64,000 nucleotides of DNA. It comes from Nematostella vectensis (lineage: Eukaryota > Cnidaria > Anthozoa > Actiniaria > Edwardsiidae). The notes under the pieces are model-generated. The model saw only the letters and a list, made by a program, of their open reading frames with translations, did not search any database and was not told where the DNA came from. The stretch lies in the NCBI RefSeq assembly GCF_932526225.1, contig NC_064045.1, positions 13,324,442 through 13,388,441 on the forward strand, read 5' to 3'. Below, piece after piece: positions 1 to 13,485 of this stretch (position 1 is its first letter; every line of letters begins with the position of its first letter). The translations under genes were made by a program, and so were the position numbers.

Positions 1-341
1 CCCCCATCCCCCTCCAAATATCAGCTAAGACACGAAGAATTAAAGTCACAGTTCTAAGAAAGATGTTATTTATTTAACGCTTTGGTTTCGATTACACTAC
101 GTATATATTACAGTATTACAGTAAGCCAATTACAAGCTCTGGTGAACTAAATACATTAACCGTTCCCGAATCCTAACATAAATTTATACAATACATATAA
201 AATTCGCAAGAGTATCATCTATATAAGATCACTGATGAATCTTCCCCTTCCTTGCTTTTTAATGCATGGAAAAATTACTGGGGATTGCCTGCCCCCATCA
301 ATAAGTATATAAATCCGACTAAAGTTAGTTGGGCGTGGTGT

Positions 342-3300
342 TTAACGGTCGGTCATTTGTTGCATGGTGTTGTGTGACGAGTAGGGGTAACGCCATCTCA
401 GGATCGCTCCGTCCGCGCTAACACTAACGATCCATCGCGAGTTGGGGCAAATCTTGACCCGTGTGATGTCCCCGCTATGTCCACCGCCCAGATGGGTCAC
501 TTGACCGGCATCGTAGTCCCACACCTAGAGATAAAAAAAGTGGTTGAGCTTTAAAGAACTTCGATCAAACACTCCTTTGTTCTTGTTTGTCTAAGTATTT
601 GCAAGACAAACTATACAAAAACCACCCACGATTGAAGTTTGATAATGTTTTGAGGACATGTGATTGGAAAAAAAATATGTTTCTTTGAGTCACTCAGTAC
701 TTTGCGTGAGCTTAAAATGGCGGCATAATTTGCCTTCTTTAGGTTCTAGGGTTTTAAGTCCTGGTAGTAAAATCTCGCAATCGAAAATCCAACTCTTTCT
801 TGTTTTCGGCCGCGACATTTTAAGTGGTATGATAAATAGGGTGTTGTAAAGACTGCTTGGGCCCCGAGCATGGTAAAATGCGTGTTGTGAAGACTGCTTG
901 GGCTCCGAGCATGGTAAAATGGGTGTTGTGAAGACTAGACTGCTTTGGCTCTAAGCATGGTAAAATGCGTGTTGTGAAGACTGCTTGGGCTCCGAGCATG
1001 GTAAAATGGGTGTTGTGAAGACTGCTTGGGCTCCGAGCATGGTAAAATAGGTGTTGTGTAGACTGCTTTGGCTCTGAGCATGGTAAAATGCGTGTTGTAA
1101 AGAATTGTTCATACCTTGAGGAGTTTATCAGCGCCTCCCGTGACGAAATGCGTGACTGAGTCGTCCAAGGCAATGTCCATACCCTGGATCGAACCAGCAC
1201 TTGAACCCTCAAGGTCCCGGATGAGGGCGCCATCAAACGTCTCCCAATATGCGATCTGAAGAGAAAAGTACCGTTACTTACTTGTTAAATTAAATAATAG
1301 TAAGACTTGCTGGTTCCGAAACGGTAAAAACAAAACGAGGGCACTCGTCACATATGCTCGTCAAAAAAATCCTGAGGAATACAAAATGGTAATGGTCGAC
1401 AGGAACTTTGATCCCTACAATTAAAATGGTGTGGTCGAAATTTCAACCTTAAATCGGACATTGGACAATTCTACTAATGCATAAATTATTGTCTGTAAGT
1501 GAATCTCTTGTCCATAACTAGCTTAAACACGGTAAGAGAAAACACGTCAATACACAGGCCTTAAAGAACAGCCCTTGGCTATCGATAGATATCGGGTAGA
1601 GCTTTCGGGAGTCTGGGCCCGAGTGTTAACAGAGTTCCAATTTCCTTATTTCTCCAATAGTCCAATATCAAATTGATCAAACGGATATTTGGTGAGTGTC
1701 AATTTCAATTCTGCCAAGCCCATTTGACCGCGCGGCTTCCACTAAAAAGAAAGAATAACCTGATCGACCAATTGATGCAAAAGAGAAAGAGGTAGTCTAG
1801 GGTAAGAAGAATCTGTGAATTATCTGTTTTGTCTCTATTTGATCTAAAAAAAACTCTTTTCGGCCTTAAGGGTTTACCTATAGAGTTAATTCCTTGACCA
1901 TGGTCCAGGGGCGTGTCTATTGACTCTGTGTAGGGCCCAGAGCATTCACTGACCACGAATTTATGTTCCAAATCGGCATCCTTAGCTTTTGTAACAGGTC
2001 ACTAGATTCATAACATCTATATAAACTGTTTCTATCCAAATACTAAAAAAAATAATAAAACTGACCGTCTTTTTAACTACCAGCGAAGAGGTCAACCGAA
2101 GTCGAACTCATCTCTTCACACGAGCAGGTGGAGTCCGGACCCCTAAGACCCCCACCCCCCCCCCCCCCCCCCCCTCTGGGCACGCGCCCGTTTTCTTTCA
2201 AGTACATGGGTAAAAGCTTGCTTACCTTTCGATCAGTACCAGCCGTAATGATCTGACAGTCACTAGGGTGGTAGCACACCGCCTCAAACATGGTATTGGC
2301 GAACACGATCTGGCTACGTACAAATGATCTGCGAAAGGTATATACGCGATGTCAGCACGCTATCACAGTATTAACTAGCAAGTGAGCAAAACTTACTCTA
2401 GATTCCATATGATGCAGGTACCATCTGTGCTTGCAGACACACACTGAAAATAAACAGGAAGAGCTTTCGGTAAACACACATCATAAACTTCGCCAGGGCT
2501 GCTTAGGAAGACGCCCTAGAGAGAGGTACGGGCTTGCCTATCACCAATTCGACCCAAATTCGAGCCTCTTCAAATTCTCCTCTAGGCTCGGTTTCGAAGC
2601 GTGGTTATATCGCGTGCTGCTCCAGCAATGGAACCCGAGCTTAATTCTTCTTTACCTCGGCGTAGTATCTGAGTTTAAGTACAGTAGCTATATGTTGGTT
2701 CCTTTCCGTGGCGTTTTTTTCATCCGGGTCATCACCCATAAAAAAAACTTTGAAACTTATTTTCGACTTTGGTCTTTCCCTTCGCAGTTAATGGCAAACA
2801 AGAATACTTCAATAATGGCAGATACTCACCTCTGTGTCATCTCGTTTGAGTTTGATGCAAGTAACTGAACCTAAAAAGACACGTCGACATTATAATGTGG
2901 GATGACAATGCCTTACTCTACATGTAGGGAACTCAGCTATAAAAAAAATGGCGAGAGAGAGGTCAGTCAGTCCATAAACTTACAACCCAACAGACGTTGA
3001 CTCACACAACCCAAATACCTGATTTCGTAACACCTTCCCATCTACCCATTTGGCAACGTGGCTCATGCCCATAATCGTGATTTGCACACATGTAAAAAAG
3101 TACAGCAACACAAGTGGTAAGTTCTCTATGAAAAAAGAGTCGTTTCACTGGCGTTTTGAGCATTGGATGAATCTCCCGGCGTTCACCATGCCAACGCAAA
3201 TCAGCTTGTTTGTAAGTACAGTGTGTGTAGTCATACCATAAGTGCCAAATATACAGTTATAGGGAGGTGACCAGTAGGGGCGTGGCCGTGCCCCCAATAT

Positions 3301-6300
3301 TTTCTTAATTGGGGTTTTGGGGACGACGAGGGCACACACGTTGTATTTCTCCGCGCGCTTAAAAAAATCGCGCGTGAAATCGCGCGTGTGCGCCGTGCTC
3401 GACTCTCTGCCGTCGTCAATTTTGAGGTCCCTAAAATATCTGTATTGTGCAACCCCAATATTACGAGGCCTGTTAAGGCACTGCATTGTCAGCCACCATT
3501 TTGCCATCAAAGCAGATTAACGGGGTTATTAAAAAAAAAGAAAACTTACCCTTATGCTCTTTCATCATCCCCAGCAGCTTCTTTCCTTCCCAGACACGGA
3601 CCTGTCCCTCCCCTCCCCCGCTGACAATCTTGCTGCAGGTGGAATTGACGATGACGGCCGTTACACCCTTGCTGTGGGCATCACTGATTTCGTAAAAGAG
3701 CTGTCCTGACTCTGGTCTGAACACACGGATTTTGCCATCATCCCAACCTGAAAACACATTCAGTAAACATTTAGCTGCAACCACAGGCCTTTAGCAAGAC
3801 ACTTGGGATTTTGTCACGCGGGCTGTACATTAGCTAGGGATTTTCACTCGTGGGTCGCACAGGATTGTGTACCGCTATCTATCGTAAAGATACAAACTGA
3901 ATAGGTCCAAAGATCGCTTCTCAACTTTAACATTTTTTTTTTTTTTGCAAATGATAGAATGTTTTTTGAGAGAATGTTTTTGGAAAATACTGAGAGAATG
4001 TTTTTGGAAAATACTGAGAGAATGTTTTTGGAAAATACTGAGAGAATGTTTTTGGAAAATGCTGAGAGAATGTTTTTGGAAAATACTTAGAGAATGTTTT
4101 TGGAAAATACTGAGAGAATGTTTTTGGAAAATACTAAGAAAATGACTAATATGGCAGGCTTTCTGGAACGTGATCCTTTAATTTGGATCTTGGACGAACT
4201 CACCATACAGCTCAAGGTTTGGAGAATAAATAAGATTTTGCCAAATTCAACTTGTTCTATTTGTGATTTTGCTTTGTGCAAATGTTGAAGTGTACTTGAT
4301 CATGGGAAATTTGCTCAGGACAAAAACATTTTTCACACCTCAATGATTTGATTTATGGCATGCAATAACATGTTTGAAGGGTAGCCACATATCACACAAT
4401 ATTGACTGAGAATGTCCTGCACACTAAAATGTCATTACAAAGGCATTACTGATCTTTTGGGGGATAAGGGCGTGTCCAGAGGATAGATTGGGTGGCTGCC
4501 TGCCCCTTTCTTCTTTTTAGTACAATCTTTGTAGAATCCAGTCTTTTTTTCATGTTCATTTTCTTATTTGTTCAACTATTACTAACCCCCCATTTATGTA
4601 GTGTCTGGATCTGCTAGTGAGAAGAAGAGGGCAGCAGAGAAGAATTTTCTCAAAGAATTGGCCATGCCAACTAGCCAATTCAATTGGCCATGATTGTAGC
4701 GTGCTGTTAGCTGTAATGCTAAAAATTGCCCAGAAACTGTTCATAAGAAAATCATTCCTCCCAAGTGCCTAATACTCACCGCTAACAAAAGCCTTGCCGT
4801 CCTTTTGGATGTCCACAGTGTTACATGTTACATTTGGCACAACAATGCGTAGCAGCTCCTTACTCGTGTTAGTGTTCCAAACTCTGATCTCATTCTTTGA
4901 GCATGTGGCAAAGATGTCTGAGAACCCACTAGAAAATAAACACAATACTCTAATCCCACAATACACTAAAACAGCACTGTGCAATGCCATTAAAAATATG
5001 ACAATTTGGAATTTATAAAATGTTATGTATACGAGTATTGCTGTACTACCGACAAGCAAAGGCTGGCAGGCATTAGTTTGGCCTGACCATGAAGCTGTAT
5101 GTTGCATTGCCTTAGGTTATCTTGCCTATTATGCATTGAACATATTTACACTTTATTTGAGAAGTGGGTGCAGGTCTTCCTCCCCTGCACATCCCTAGCT
5201 ATATTAAGCACCTCCCCTTGCCCTACAGTTTCACCATTCTTCCATTCTGTCCTACTTTTCACTTGCTCCCTCCTACTTCCGCTGTAACTTCTAAAGAAAC
5301 GCTTTACAGACACTACGAGTATTTCACTTACTAATATTTCACTTACAAAGGAAAGACCACATCATTGACTTTGTCATAATGGCAGGTGTTGATTCGCTCA
5401 TAAGTAAACTCAGGAAAGTTGAACCGGTACATCTGAGATAACTTCGTGCCAACAAAGAATTGATGGCCCTGCCCTCTCAGAGCAATGGATGTGATATCAC
5501 CTTCTACTTTGCAAAGCCTAAAGAAATCAAAACATGGTGCGTTAATGGATTCAAGGGGAACAAAAGACAAAGAGCGACTCGAGTGTTAGTTCCGAACATG
5601 CGTGAAGGGTCAAAATCACACAAAATAATCTTTCAGTCTGTGTGCAGATGAGTGTTTTCTAATGTTGTAGTTTTCAAGGCTTTAAATTAACCCCTTACCC
5701 CCTCACCCCCTAAAAACAAGCAAATTGTTCTCAGATCATCCCAATCTTGAATTTCTCAACCATCACATATCACATACTTACTTGCTGTTAGCTTTGCTGA
5801 CTTTGAAGTTTTTACAGTCCACCACGGCCACAGTACCATCACCTGCCCCAACCAGTAATTCCTGGCCACCCTTGATAAGCTCCATGGCAGTAACACCCTG
5901 ACTAAACTTCTCCTTGGCTGGCCCATAATGGCGGAACAGACGGTTCTGAATATTTATCTAAATGCGGGGAGGAAATACAGTGTATAAATAACATCATTGA
6001 ATCGATGTTATGAAGTATGTTTGGGGACGCAATGTTTTAGCTCTTTTTTAGTTTTAAGATTTGATGGTTAAATTACTTCTTGTACTGCTGAGGCAGATCC
6101 TCGATTTTTCTCAAGGGGTAGGGACCCTTTGTAGTGGGAGGATAATCTGTGGAATTTAGCATGAATAGAATTCTTTTAAATTTTCAATCCAAAGAGGGGA
6201 CACCAGCCTTCCCAGGGTCCACCAGTGAGTAACTAGGCATTTGAGTTTTGGTTAATAGATTTGTGATCATTAGTAAATGACAAAAACAAGTCATTATTAC

Positions 6301-8454
6301 CATCAGGATATCCCCACTTGTTGTTCCACAGAAAAAATGAGTATCATCTTCTGTCACCTAAAGGATACAAATATGTGAGGAAATACTAGTTAACAACTCA
6401 TGAGATCAACAAGATAGAGTTCTACTGTAGAGAAATAAAACATCCCTTTTTGTGCTTTTTTAGAAAATGTGAGAGCTGATCAATGAAGCAAAAGACTTCA
6501 GTTTAAATGTGCTCAATATTTATTTTTACACTCTAAAAATAAATGCTGCAATTTAATTGCTTGTCGATAAAATTTTCCTCACCTTTATACAGTTGACAAT
6601 GCGCTTGAGTTGACCCATGTTGCATTCTGTGGGACGTATCTTACGGTTTGGCCTGTCAAGCTCCCACACACGGAGAGTTTTGCTAGAATGCAAATAAGTT
6701 AATTTTTAAATGTATAAATATCAAATCAATTTCAACATAGAGTTTCAATATTTGTAAAAAAAAAAAATCAGAACATACTGTAAGAACATTTTACAGCTCT
6801 AAGGACAAATGTTCCATTGAAATATTGTTTAGATAAAAAATAAAAAAAAGGAACAAGATATTGCAGTAAAGAAGATGTTTGAGTTGTAGAGACAAGTCAC
6901 ATGCAACAATGTCCAAATTAGCTGATTTATGACCTGCACTAGAGATTTTATATAAAGTAAGTTACTTTTCCTTTACTTTAAGAAGAAGGGTTTTTTTAAT
7001 CTCTTCTTTAAGAAAGTGAAAATAAAACTTCTTTTCATATACAGGACTACTTACTTTCCTCCTGTGATGAAGAGATTGTCGTTGTGATTAGCGAAGGCCA
7101 CAGCATTAGTCGTACCAGCACTTGGGACAGCAGCAGGGCTGCCACACACAGCCTCACCAGCTTGAAGGTCCCATACAACAACACTAAACAACAACAACAA
7201 CAACAACAACAACTACCTTCAGAATACTGTAAGTACTACAGTGATAGGGTCTACTGTCAGTAATACAATCCTGACAACTCATAGATTTAAGTCTTAGACT
7301 TTAAAATGTTACAGGAAAAAAAGATAATTAAGCCAGTCATCATGGCACATCTTGACAGCTTGCTTACATGTTAGTCCAGTCAGAAAGGGGTTTGACTCCA
7401 AACTAACAACAACTGTATAACTCCTCAATATAACTTCTTTAGATTATATCAAAAGTCCCATACAAATTGGAGTTTTAGAAAGGCTCGAGAATTGACACAA
7501 CTGTATATATTCAATTTCCAATACAACCCTTGTATGAGAAACTATCCAATGTCGATATTTTTGTCTTTTAGGGTCTACAGGTGTACGAGTTTGACTAGTG
7601 CATCAATGCAATGCTCAAATATCCTGAGCCACAACACAAACCTTCCGTCATCCTGTCCTCCAAGAGAGACCAGATACTCATCATTGGGAGAGAATGCCAA
7701 GGCTTCAACCTTAACTTTATGAAGCGTCAACTGATACTTGAGCTTTTTCTCAGCATAATCCCACACAATCACACTTGCTTTAAAACCCATGTGAGCCTGC
7801 TGACCTGACGCCAAGTATCGGCCGCTTTTCGACACTGCCACACATGTGACATTATCCGTGTGACCACTGAGACAGCTTTGCTTGCCAGTTTTGATTTGTT
7901 CAATGACAACTGTGTTGCCAAGTGGGTAGATCAAGTGATCTCGATCTGGGTGAACCAGCAAACCATTTGGGACAGCTCCTAAAACAGCAAAAAAGTTACG
8001 TTAGACAGCTTGATTACCATTAACGTCTACATGATCATTACCATCCAGCTTTGAGCACAAACTGCACTTTGCAGTATATTGAACAGTATTATAGTAATAT
8101 TCTGGTAAACTAGCAATCTCCTGCAAAAAAATGTGAGTTCGCAAAACAACACAAACAAAAAATGACAACTGACAGACGGACGGACACCGGACAGAGATCA
8201 GTTGATTTTTTCACCTTAAATATTAGACATCCTTTCAAAAACATTGTTGTTTATATATAAGGACCACATAATTCTGTGGATTAAGGGATTTTTTTTAATT
8301 TTAGACAATTTGCAAGTAGCAAAGCAACGTTAAAGTTCCACAATACAAAAACACAAATGAAAACTTCACATTTCTTACCTGCAAATCCAATAACGGATTC
8401 AAGCTCCAGCCGTCCAACATCGCTCGCTTCCTTATTACTCATCCTAGAATCCAT
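342..8454 (-). CDS. CFAP52: CFAP52 (WDR16), cilia- and flagella-associated WD40 protein, 14 exons
   Basis: WD40-repeat protein of the ciliary axoneme; the vertebrate homologue belongs to doublet-microtubule inner proteins. Exons in transcript order: 8379-8454, 7642-7978, 7055-7183, 6583-6682, 6301-6357, 5782-5957, 5347-5517, 4780-4928, 3550-3747, 2830-2870, 2397-2443, 2226-2328, 1115-1255, 342-524. Every junction has GT/AG and the phases join, giving 635 residues against about 620 in human. Diagnostic stretches are LELESVIGF near the start, VHPDRDHLIYPLG, LAFSPNDEYLVSLGG, GGGEGQVRVW and, at the end, GHSGDITRVKICPNS and SVSADGAILRW, all aligning with remembered WDR16. The start is the first ATG in frame; the stop is TAA at 342-344. 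A TTTATT at 69-74 (AATAAA on the coding strand) could be the poly(A) signal. No frame damage was seen, so it is probably functional. Confidence 0.95.
840..1103. repeat. 41-bp tandem repeat, about 6 copies, in the last CFAP52 intron
   Basis: The unit contains GAAGACTGCTTGGGCTCCGAG followed by CATGGTAAAATG and recurs about every 41 bases. One copy has a small internal duplication (near 940). The array ends 11 bases before the donor of the 1115-1255 exon. ORFs across it are artefacts of the repeat. Confidence 0.9.
2155..2174. repeat. Poly-C tract in a CFAP52 intron
   Basis: An uninterrupted run of about 20 C within the intron between exons 12 and 13. Length is likely to be polymorphic or affected by sequencing. 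Confidence 0.7.
3953..4143. repeat. 24-bp tandem repeat, about 7-8 copies, in a CFAP52 intron
   Basis: The unit GAGAATGTTTTTGGAAAATA plus CTGA repeats with very few changes (one GCT for ACT, one CTTA), so it is a young expansion. It yields a repetitive ORF (RECFWKIL) on the plus strand that is not a gene. Confidence 0.9.
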
Positions 8455-9382
8455 TTTAATAAAGCCAAGGTAAGTAAAGTAATCAAAATGAGCTCAAAAG
8501 CCGTATTATTTTGCGGCTTGTAGGCCGACTTTGGAAACTCTAGTTTATTATCCCCGCGCGTAACCGTTGGTAACCGGAGAAGAGCCAACTAATCGCATGC
8601 GTTCACAGGGTTGACCGCTGAAATAAATCGAAGGCTACAAAAAGAAAGAAACGAAGTCTCGAATATTCGAACAGCTGAAAAATATAACTTCTCTCCTTTC
8701 AGGACCTTACTAGATAATAGATATTTTGGCTGAGTTATTTCAATTACAAATTAAATAATATTTCAATAGAAGTAAAACAAAAAAAGATAAAGAAAGGATA
8801 TGGCTCCCTGTGGAGAGAGGTAAAATGTAAAATAGCACTAGTATTTGATTGGCCCGTTAGAAGTATAAATTTTATGCGGGATTTTTTGCTCGTTCTCTTT
8901 CCTTGTACTTTTATGGGCCACTGTTGGTCTTCTAACCCTGAAAGGGCAAAATGATATTCATTTTCTGCCATCATATCTACTCCAACCACTTAACTTGCAT
9001 TGTGCAAGTTACGGTATAGAGGAAAGAGTTCTTGCTGCTTTTGCTTAATTTAGCCGAAGTGGAAGTTAGTCGCAAATTATTTGCATACTGACTTCAGAAA
9101 TCTTATTTCGTTCGCCCCCCCTTCGAGCTAAAGATAAGTGTAGCAGTTAAGATTTCGCAGTGCTAGCTGCGTAAACGGCGAGGAAGCCAGCCGCATCCGT
9201 TTGCATGCAGATTTCAGCGATCTTATCGCGAATCGTCGTTCTCAGCAACCGTACCAGGTTTAGATCAAACACGAAGTGGGCAAGCTAGCATGTGTAGCTT
9301 GTGTTTCATGAGTAGCTTGCCAATGCTTCGAACATATTTTTCTGCTTACAATAAGAAGGTTGTGGCAATGTCCGGATTTATC

Positions 9383-9487
9383 CCGGTGTAAGAACATGTA
9401 AGTTGCGTTACAGAAGCTTCTTTTGTTTGGTAGAACGAATCATGAAAAAACAGAGGAATACAAATGGTATCCTCGTTCTTACACCGG
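9383..9487. repeat. Short inverted repeat (13-bp arms)
   Basis: CCGGTGTAAGAAC at 9383-9395 is the exact reverse complement of 9475-9487, with about 80 bases between them. It could be a decayed terminal-repeat element or chance. Confidence 0.5.
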
Positions 9488-11683
9488 TGTAAAGCACTAT
9501 GTCCATTAACCCTTGATTTTAAATAATCAAGTAAAACTAGCATGTACAAACTTAATCATATGTATTGCATTTCTTAAGTTTTATTGCTTCAAGGTCTGAC
9601 ACTTTATGAATGATATTTTGTCTCTTCAATTGGCAGATGGAGAATGATGCATTGTGGGGCCTGTACAGGAGCATTTAGGGCGACGTGATTGGCCTTCTAT
9701 AGTATCACTTGGCTCCTTAAAACATTGACCCCTCAACCGGCCTGTACCGGCTTTGGGAAGTACCCACAAAGTACCCACAAAGTACCTGCAAACTAAACAC
9801 AACAAGATGAAGGTACTCAGGTATCAATATAAGGGATAAATAGTCTTGAAGATATGCATCCAACCAAGGTGTTGGCAACTACTCTTAAGCCAAACAATAG
9901 CACAGGTTCTTTGACAAATTTCAAATCTATAAAGGAAAGAAAAGCAGAATCACCCATCTCAATAAAACGCTCAAAATACAACACAAGGGAGAGAGATCAG
10001 CAAACACAGCTCAAGACACAAATAGATACCTTTATTCTGATCCTCCAGGTTCATTTCCATGGCCTCAAAACACAATGTCCACTCCTTGAAGGCTTGTAAA
10101 ACCACGAAGATGCCTTTACGGATTGAAAAGCATTCTGGGAGATCCAAGGAAAAATTCACGAGGGGAGGGCCAGTCAACACTCCTCTCCCCAAAGTCAGAT
10201 GGTTTTTTATAAGTCTTTTCACCCCGAAGCCAAACAAATCAATTCCAGGTCATACAGACCCAGAATAGCAGTGTAAACAATTTTGGAATCAATTTGGTTT
10301 CAGAAAAGACAGCATTTAAGAGAGCTGTGGTGATTCATTAGAAAATTATTTTCTCCTCCAGGCAAAGCCAAACAGAAAAAATCATCATGAATCCACCTTT
10401 GCTTGCAAATATCCATTAGCAAAGCACTCAAAAGACTTCATGATGTCCTGAGACACTCTCCTAATATGCTCATAGCTGTTTTTTTTTTTTATGAAAAATA
10501 CAAGCAACCATCAACTTGTGCTGGCTTCAGCACAACGACGAGGGATTAAAAGTGGGGACTGCAAAGCACTGTTGGAAAGCTTGGATACCGCTGACTAGGT
10601 GCAGCTGTGTTTGACTTTGACGGGCTGTATAAAAATCAGAATAGGGGGGAGATATCTGTTTTCAGTCTGTTTTTTGTAAATTCAGCTCGAAAATAGCCAG
10701 GAGTCAATGGGTTAATAGATGTACCCCTGTAGTATTCCCTTTAAATCAATAAACTCAAACCATTTACTGGAAATTTTTTGTAACTGTGTGTGTTTTCTCT
10801 AACCTACTATATTTATTATTTATTTGAATTTATCAACATATACGTTTAAAGTGGCACTCACGCGCTAGCGGAATAAAAAGAAATGAGATTTTATGCAAAG
10901 GTTGTTTGAGTAAAGGTGCAGCCTATTCCAAAACATCAAAATACTATTTAAATTCATTTCCATCCACTAGATGTGAGATGTTCAAACCACAACATTTTTA
11001 TTATTCCCCATGATTTTGACTGTTTTTGCGATTACCAAACTAACACTAAAATATTTCTTCACCCTGCGAGTGCCCCTTAAAAGCTGCTGCAATATTTCTT
11101 TGCATCTTTGAGTTCACGATGAATGTAACTTTCTTTCCTTATAAATCACGCAATTATTATTTTTTTTAAATCAAAGTGATTGCTGCACTATACAATTACA
11201 TTATTTAAAAAAACAAGATTCCAGTCCCATGCAGACTGCAGACTGCGACAAAATGTTGTCATCTTCATTAATGCTGCACATTTCTTGTGTTATACAACTT
11301 CAAACACATCCGTGTTATCTAAAAATTATCCCCTTGAAAACAAACATGTCGATAGTTTATTCAAATAGGGATCGTAGTCTCTAGGAACTGACTTCTTGAC
11401 TTGTGCACTTCCGTTATTGTTTTGTTTCAGTTGACATGCGGTAAATGTAGCTTTTTACAGTATGGCCATGGAGTCTCGAGCAATAAGACAATTGCGCAAA
11501 AAGCGTACAGAGGCAGCTAGTTATGCACCTTAAGGTAATGATAAATAATAAACAGCAGACACCTTTAGATAATGGACACTTTTCACTTTCCGAGGGTGGG
11601 CGTTATGAAGGTTCCACTGAAGTGGTGTTTCATAATGGCAAGTGCTTTTCTATCATTGGTATTGAAAATACATATTTTTTATC

Positions 11684-11909
11684 CGCTGTGTCTACTTGCA
11701 CGGCTTCCGGTAAAGGAGGAAAAAATAAACTCGCTGCACGGCTGTCTCCCAATAATCGTGTCTCTTAATAATAAATGTCTCTTAATAATCGTGGAAGTGT
11801 TTTAAAGCCAGAAACTTGTTATTTAGGCTAAAAATCGAGAAAATGGGAGACAGCCGTGCAGCTAGTTTTTTTTTCTCCTTTACCGGAAGCCGTGCAAGTA
11901 GACACAGCG
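11684..11909. repeat. Fold-back element with about 65-bp arms
   Basis: The arm at 11684-11750 (CGCTGTGTCTACTTGCACGG onward) returns inverted at 11845-11909, ending CAAGTAGACACAGCG. The arms differ mainly in a short A/T run. The loop is about 94 bases and A/T-rich. This resembles a miniature fold-back transposable element; no clear target duplication was found. Confidence 0.75.
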
Positions 11910-12588
11910 TATTTTATCTTTTAATAACTGCAGACGCAGAGCAAAACTGAGAAACTGACTCGAAGCGTCTGATAACAAGGTCAACTTTATTAATCTTTAT
12001 CAGATCATCTTTTGTGATGATCCATCACCGACACTGCGCCAATTGCTCAAAACAAGACAAAGCCAGGTACAACGCCCAGAATATACAAGTTTGCAGACTT
12101 AAAGTCGATAGCGCGTTAATCAACAGATCACAAATCGAGCGCGGCATCAATATTAAACATCGCACAGAAGCGTCAATGTTTATGCGATTGCTCTAGATTT
12201 TTTACCAAAGACGACTCAATGTATGGCGAAGTTTAAAATTGATAACGCCCTGTGTTTATGATGTGTTGATTAACGCACGAGCGACCTTAAATGAAATAAC
12301 CTAAAGTGATTAAAAAGCTGATTGCATACGGGAAGAATAAAAGCAAATTATTAGATCATCAACAGAAAAATCGATCTTATATACACAATATAAGATTCGT
12401 CGGATTTGGCTCTCAAAAGCATATTAACAGGTTATTAACTAGTTTATATGCTTCGTTTACTTAAATGTGGTAATTGAAGACGGCCGTGATGCTTAAAGCC
12501 AGAAGACTAGCCTTCTTTCTCAACAAGCAGCCGACCTTTTGAAAGTAAACGTCTTGTACAATACTAGAAAGCCGTGTGCTTGTGAAAT

Positions 12589-13485
12589 ATGGCCAACAAC
12601 TCCACTTCCATAACAGACAACGCAGTTTTTTCAATGATCCAGCTAAGCGAGGCAGTCGTTATCGTCGTCATGAACGCACTGGGATTTTCTGTTTTCCTAA
12701 GCAAGACATTTCGCTTTAAGAAATCCACGTACTTTCTTGTCAATCTTACAGTTGCTGATTTTATGGTTGGGGTTACACTAATCGTACTCGCGGCTTTTCC
12801 TCTAGTGGGTCTGAGGCGGAATGAATTCTACTCTATTTGTGTCAAGATTAACTTCGTATCGGTTGGTGCCTCTGTATGGTCGTTCACGGCTATTGCCATA
12901 GAGAGAACCTCTGCTATTCTGGCACCGTTTAAACACCGTCTCCTTGGAAACAAGCCCTACGTATTTGGAATTAGCCTGATCTGGGTCATTGCCATCTTAA
13001 ATGATCTTCCTACCATAACTGAAATACCATCGGACATCTTTTTGACAATCAAGAATGCTTCAGGACTAGCAGTTCCAATTTTCATTGTATTCTGCTATTT
13101 GGCTATCTGGGTCAGGGTCAAGTTTGCCAAGTCCATAGCCAACGCCCGACAACATTCGGACAACAAAAAGCTGACAATGACTCTATTTTTGGTCACCCTA
13201 GCATCTTTTCTTTGCTACTTTCCATTAGCTGTCGCAAGCATCTATAACACTTGGGTGGAACCAGTTAATGGCGGTATTTTTAACGGTTTTATGTTACTTA
13301 TATATATGAATTCGTTAATCAATTTTTTGTTATATTCCTTCCGAATGCCGGAGTTCAGGAAAGAGCTAGTTAAAGTCTTGAGGAAATGTTTGGTACGGAG
13401 GATACCTACTTCAGAAGATTTCCCCATATTTCGTTCCTGCCCTCAGAGAGCAAGGGGAGTCCACTCAGCATGGAGAGGCCGCTAA
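12589..13485 (+). CDS. Class A (rhodopsin-type) GPCR, intronless
   Basis: A 298-residue seven-transmembrane receptor in one exon. It starts with a short N-terminus bearing a glycosylation site (NNST). Visible landmarks: TM1 near residues 17-37; TM2 LVNLTVADFMVG; the end of TM3 reads ERT where most class A receptors have DRY; TM4 around ISLIWVIAIL; TM6 TLFLVTLASFLCYFPLA; TM7 with NSLINFLLYSF in place of NPxxY, followed by the helix-8 sequence RMPEFRKEL. This pattern is common in large intronless receptor families of cnidarians with loose similarity to amine, melatonin or adenosine receptors. The ligand cannot be predicted. Cytoplasmic loops and tail are short. The frame is intact. Confidence 0.85.
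   Translation: MANNSTSITDNAVFSMIQLSEAVVIVVMNALGFSVFLSKTFRFKKSTYFLVNLTVADFMVGVTLIVLAAFPLVGLRRNEFYSICVKINFVSVGASVWSFTAIAIERTSAILAPFKHRLLGNKPYVFGISLIWVIAILNDLPTITEIPSDIFLTIKNASGLAVPIFIVFCYLAIWVRVKFAKSIANARQHSDNKKLTMTLFLVTLASFLCYFPLAVASIYNTWVEPVNGGIFNGFMLLIYMNSLINFLLYSFRMPEFRKELVKVLRKCLVRRIPTSEDFPIFRSCPQRARGVHSAWRGR

Larger units (their letters stand above)
8455..12588. other. Intergenic region between CFAP52 and the first GPCR
   Basis: About 4.1 kb, A/T-rich, between two genes transcribed away from each other, so both promoters lie here. I see no protein-coding exon: the ORFs are short, overlap between frames and match nothing I recognise. Two inverted repeats are listed separately. A short repeat of AAGTACCCACA occurs near 9760-9790. 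Confidence 0.6.

Noticed and set aside
2431-2868. 145-codon plus-strand ORF in the CFAP52 region
   Set aside because: It overlaps two coding exons of CFAP52 on the other strand and has no recognisable features.
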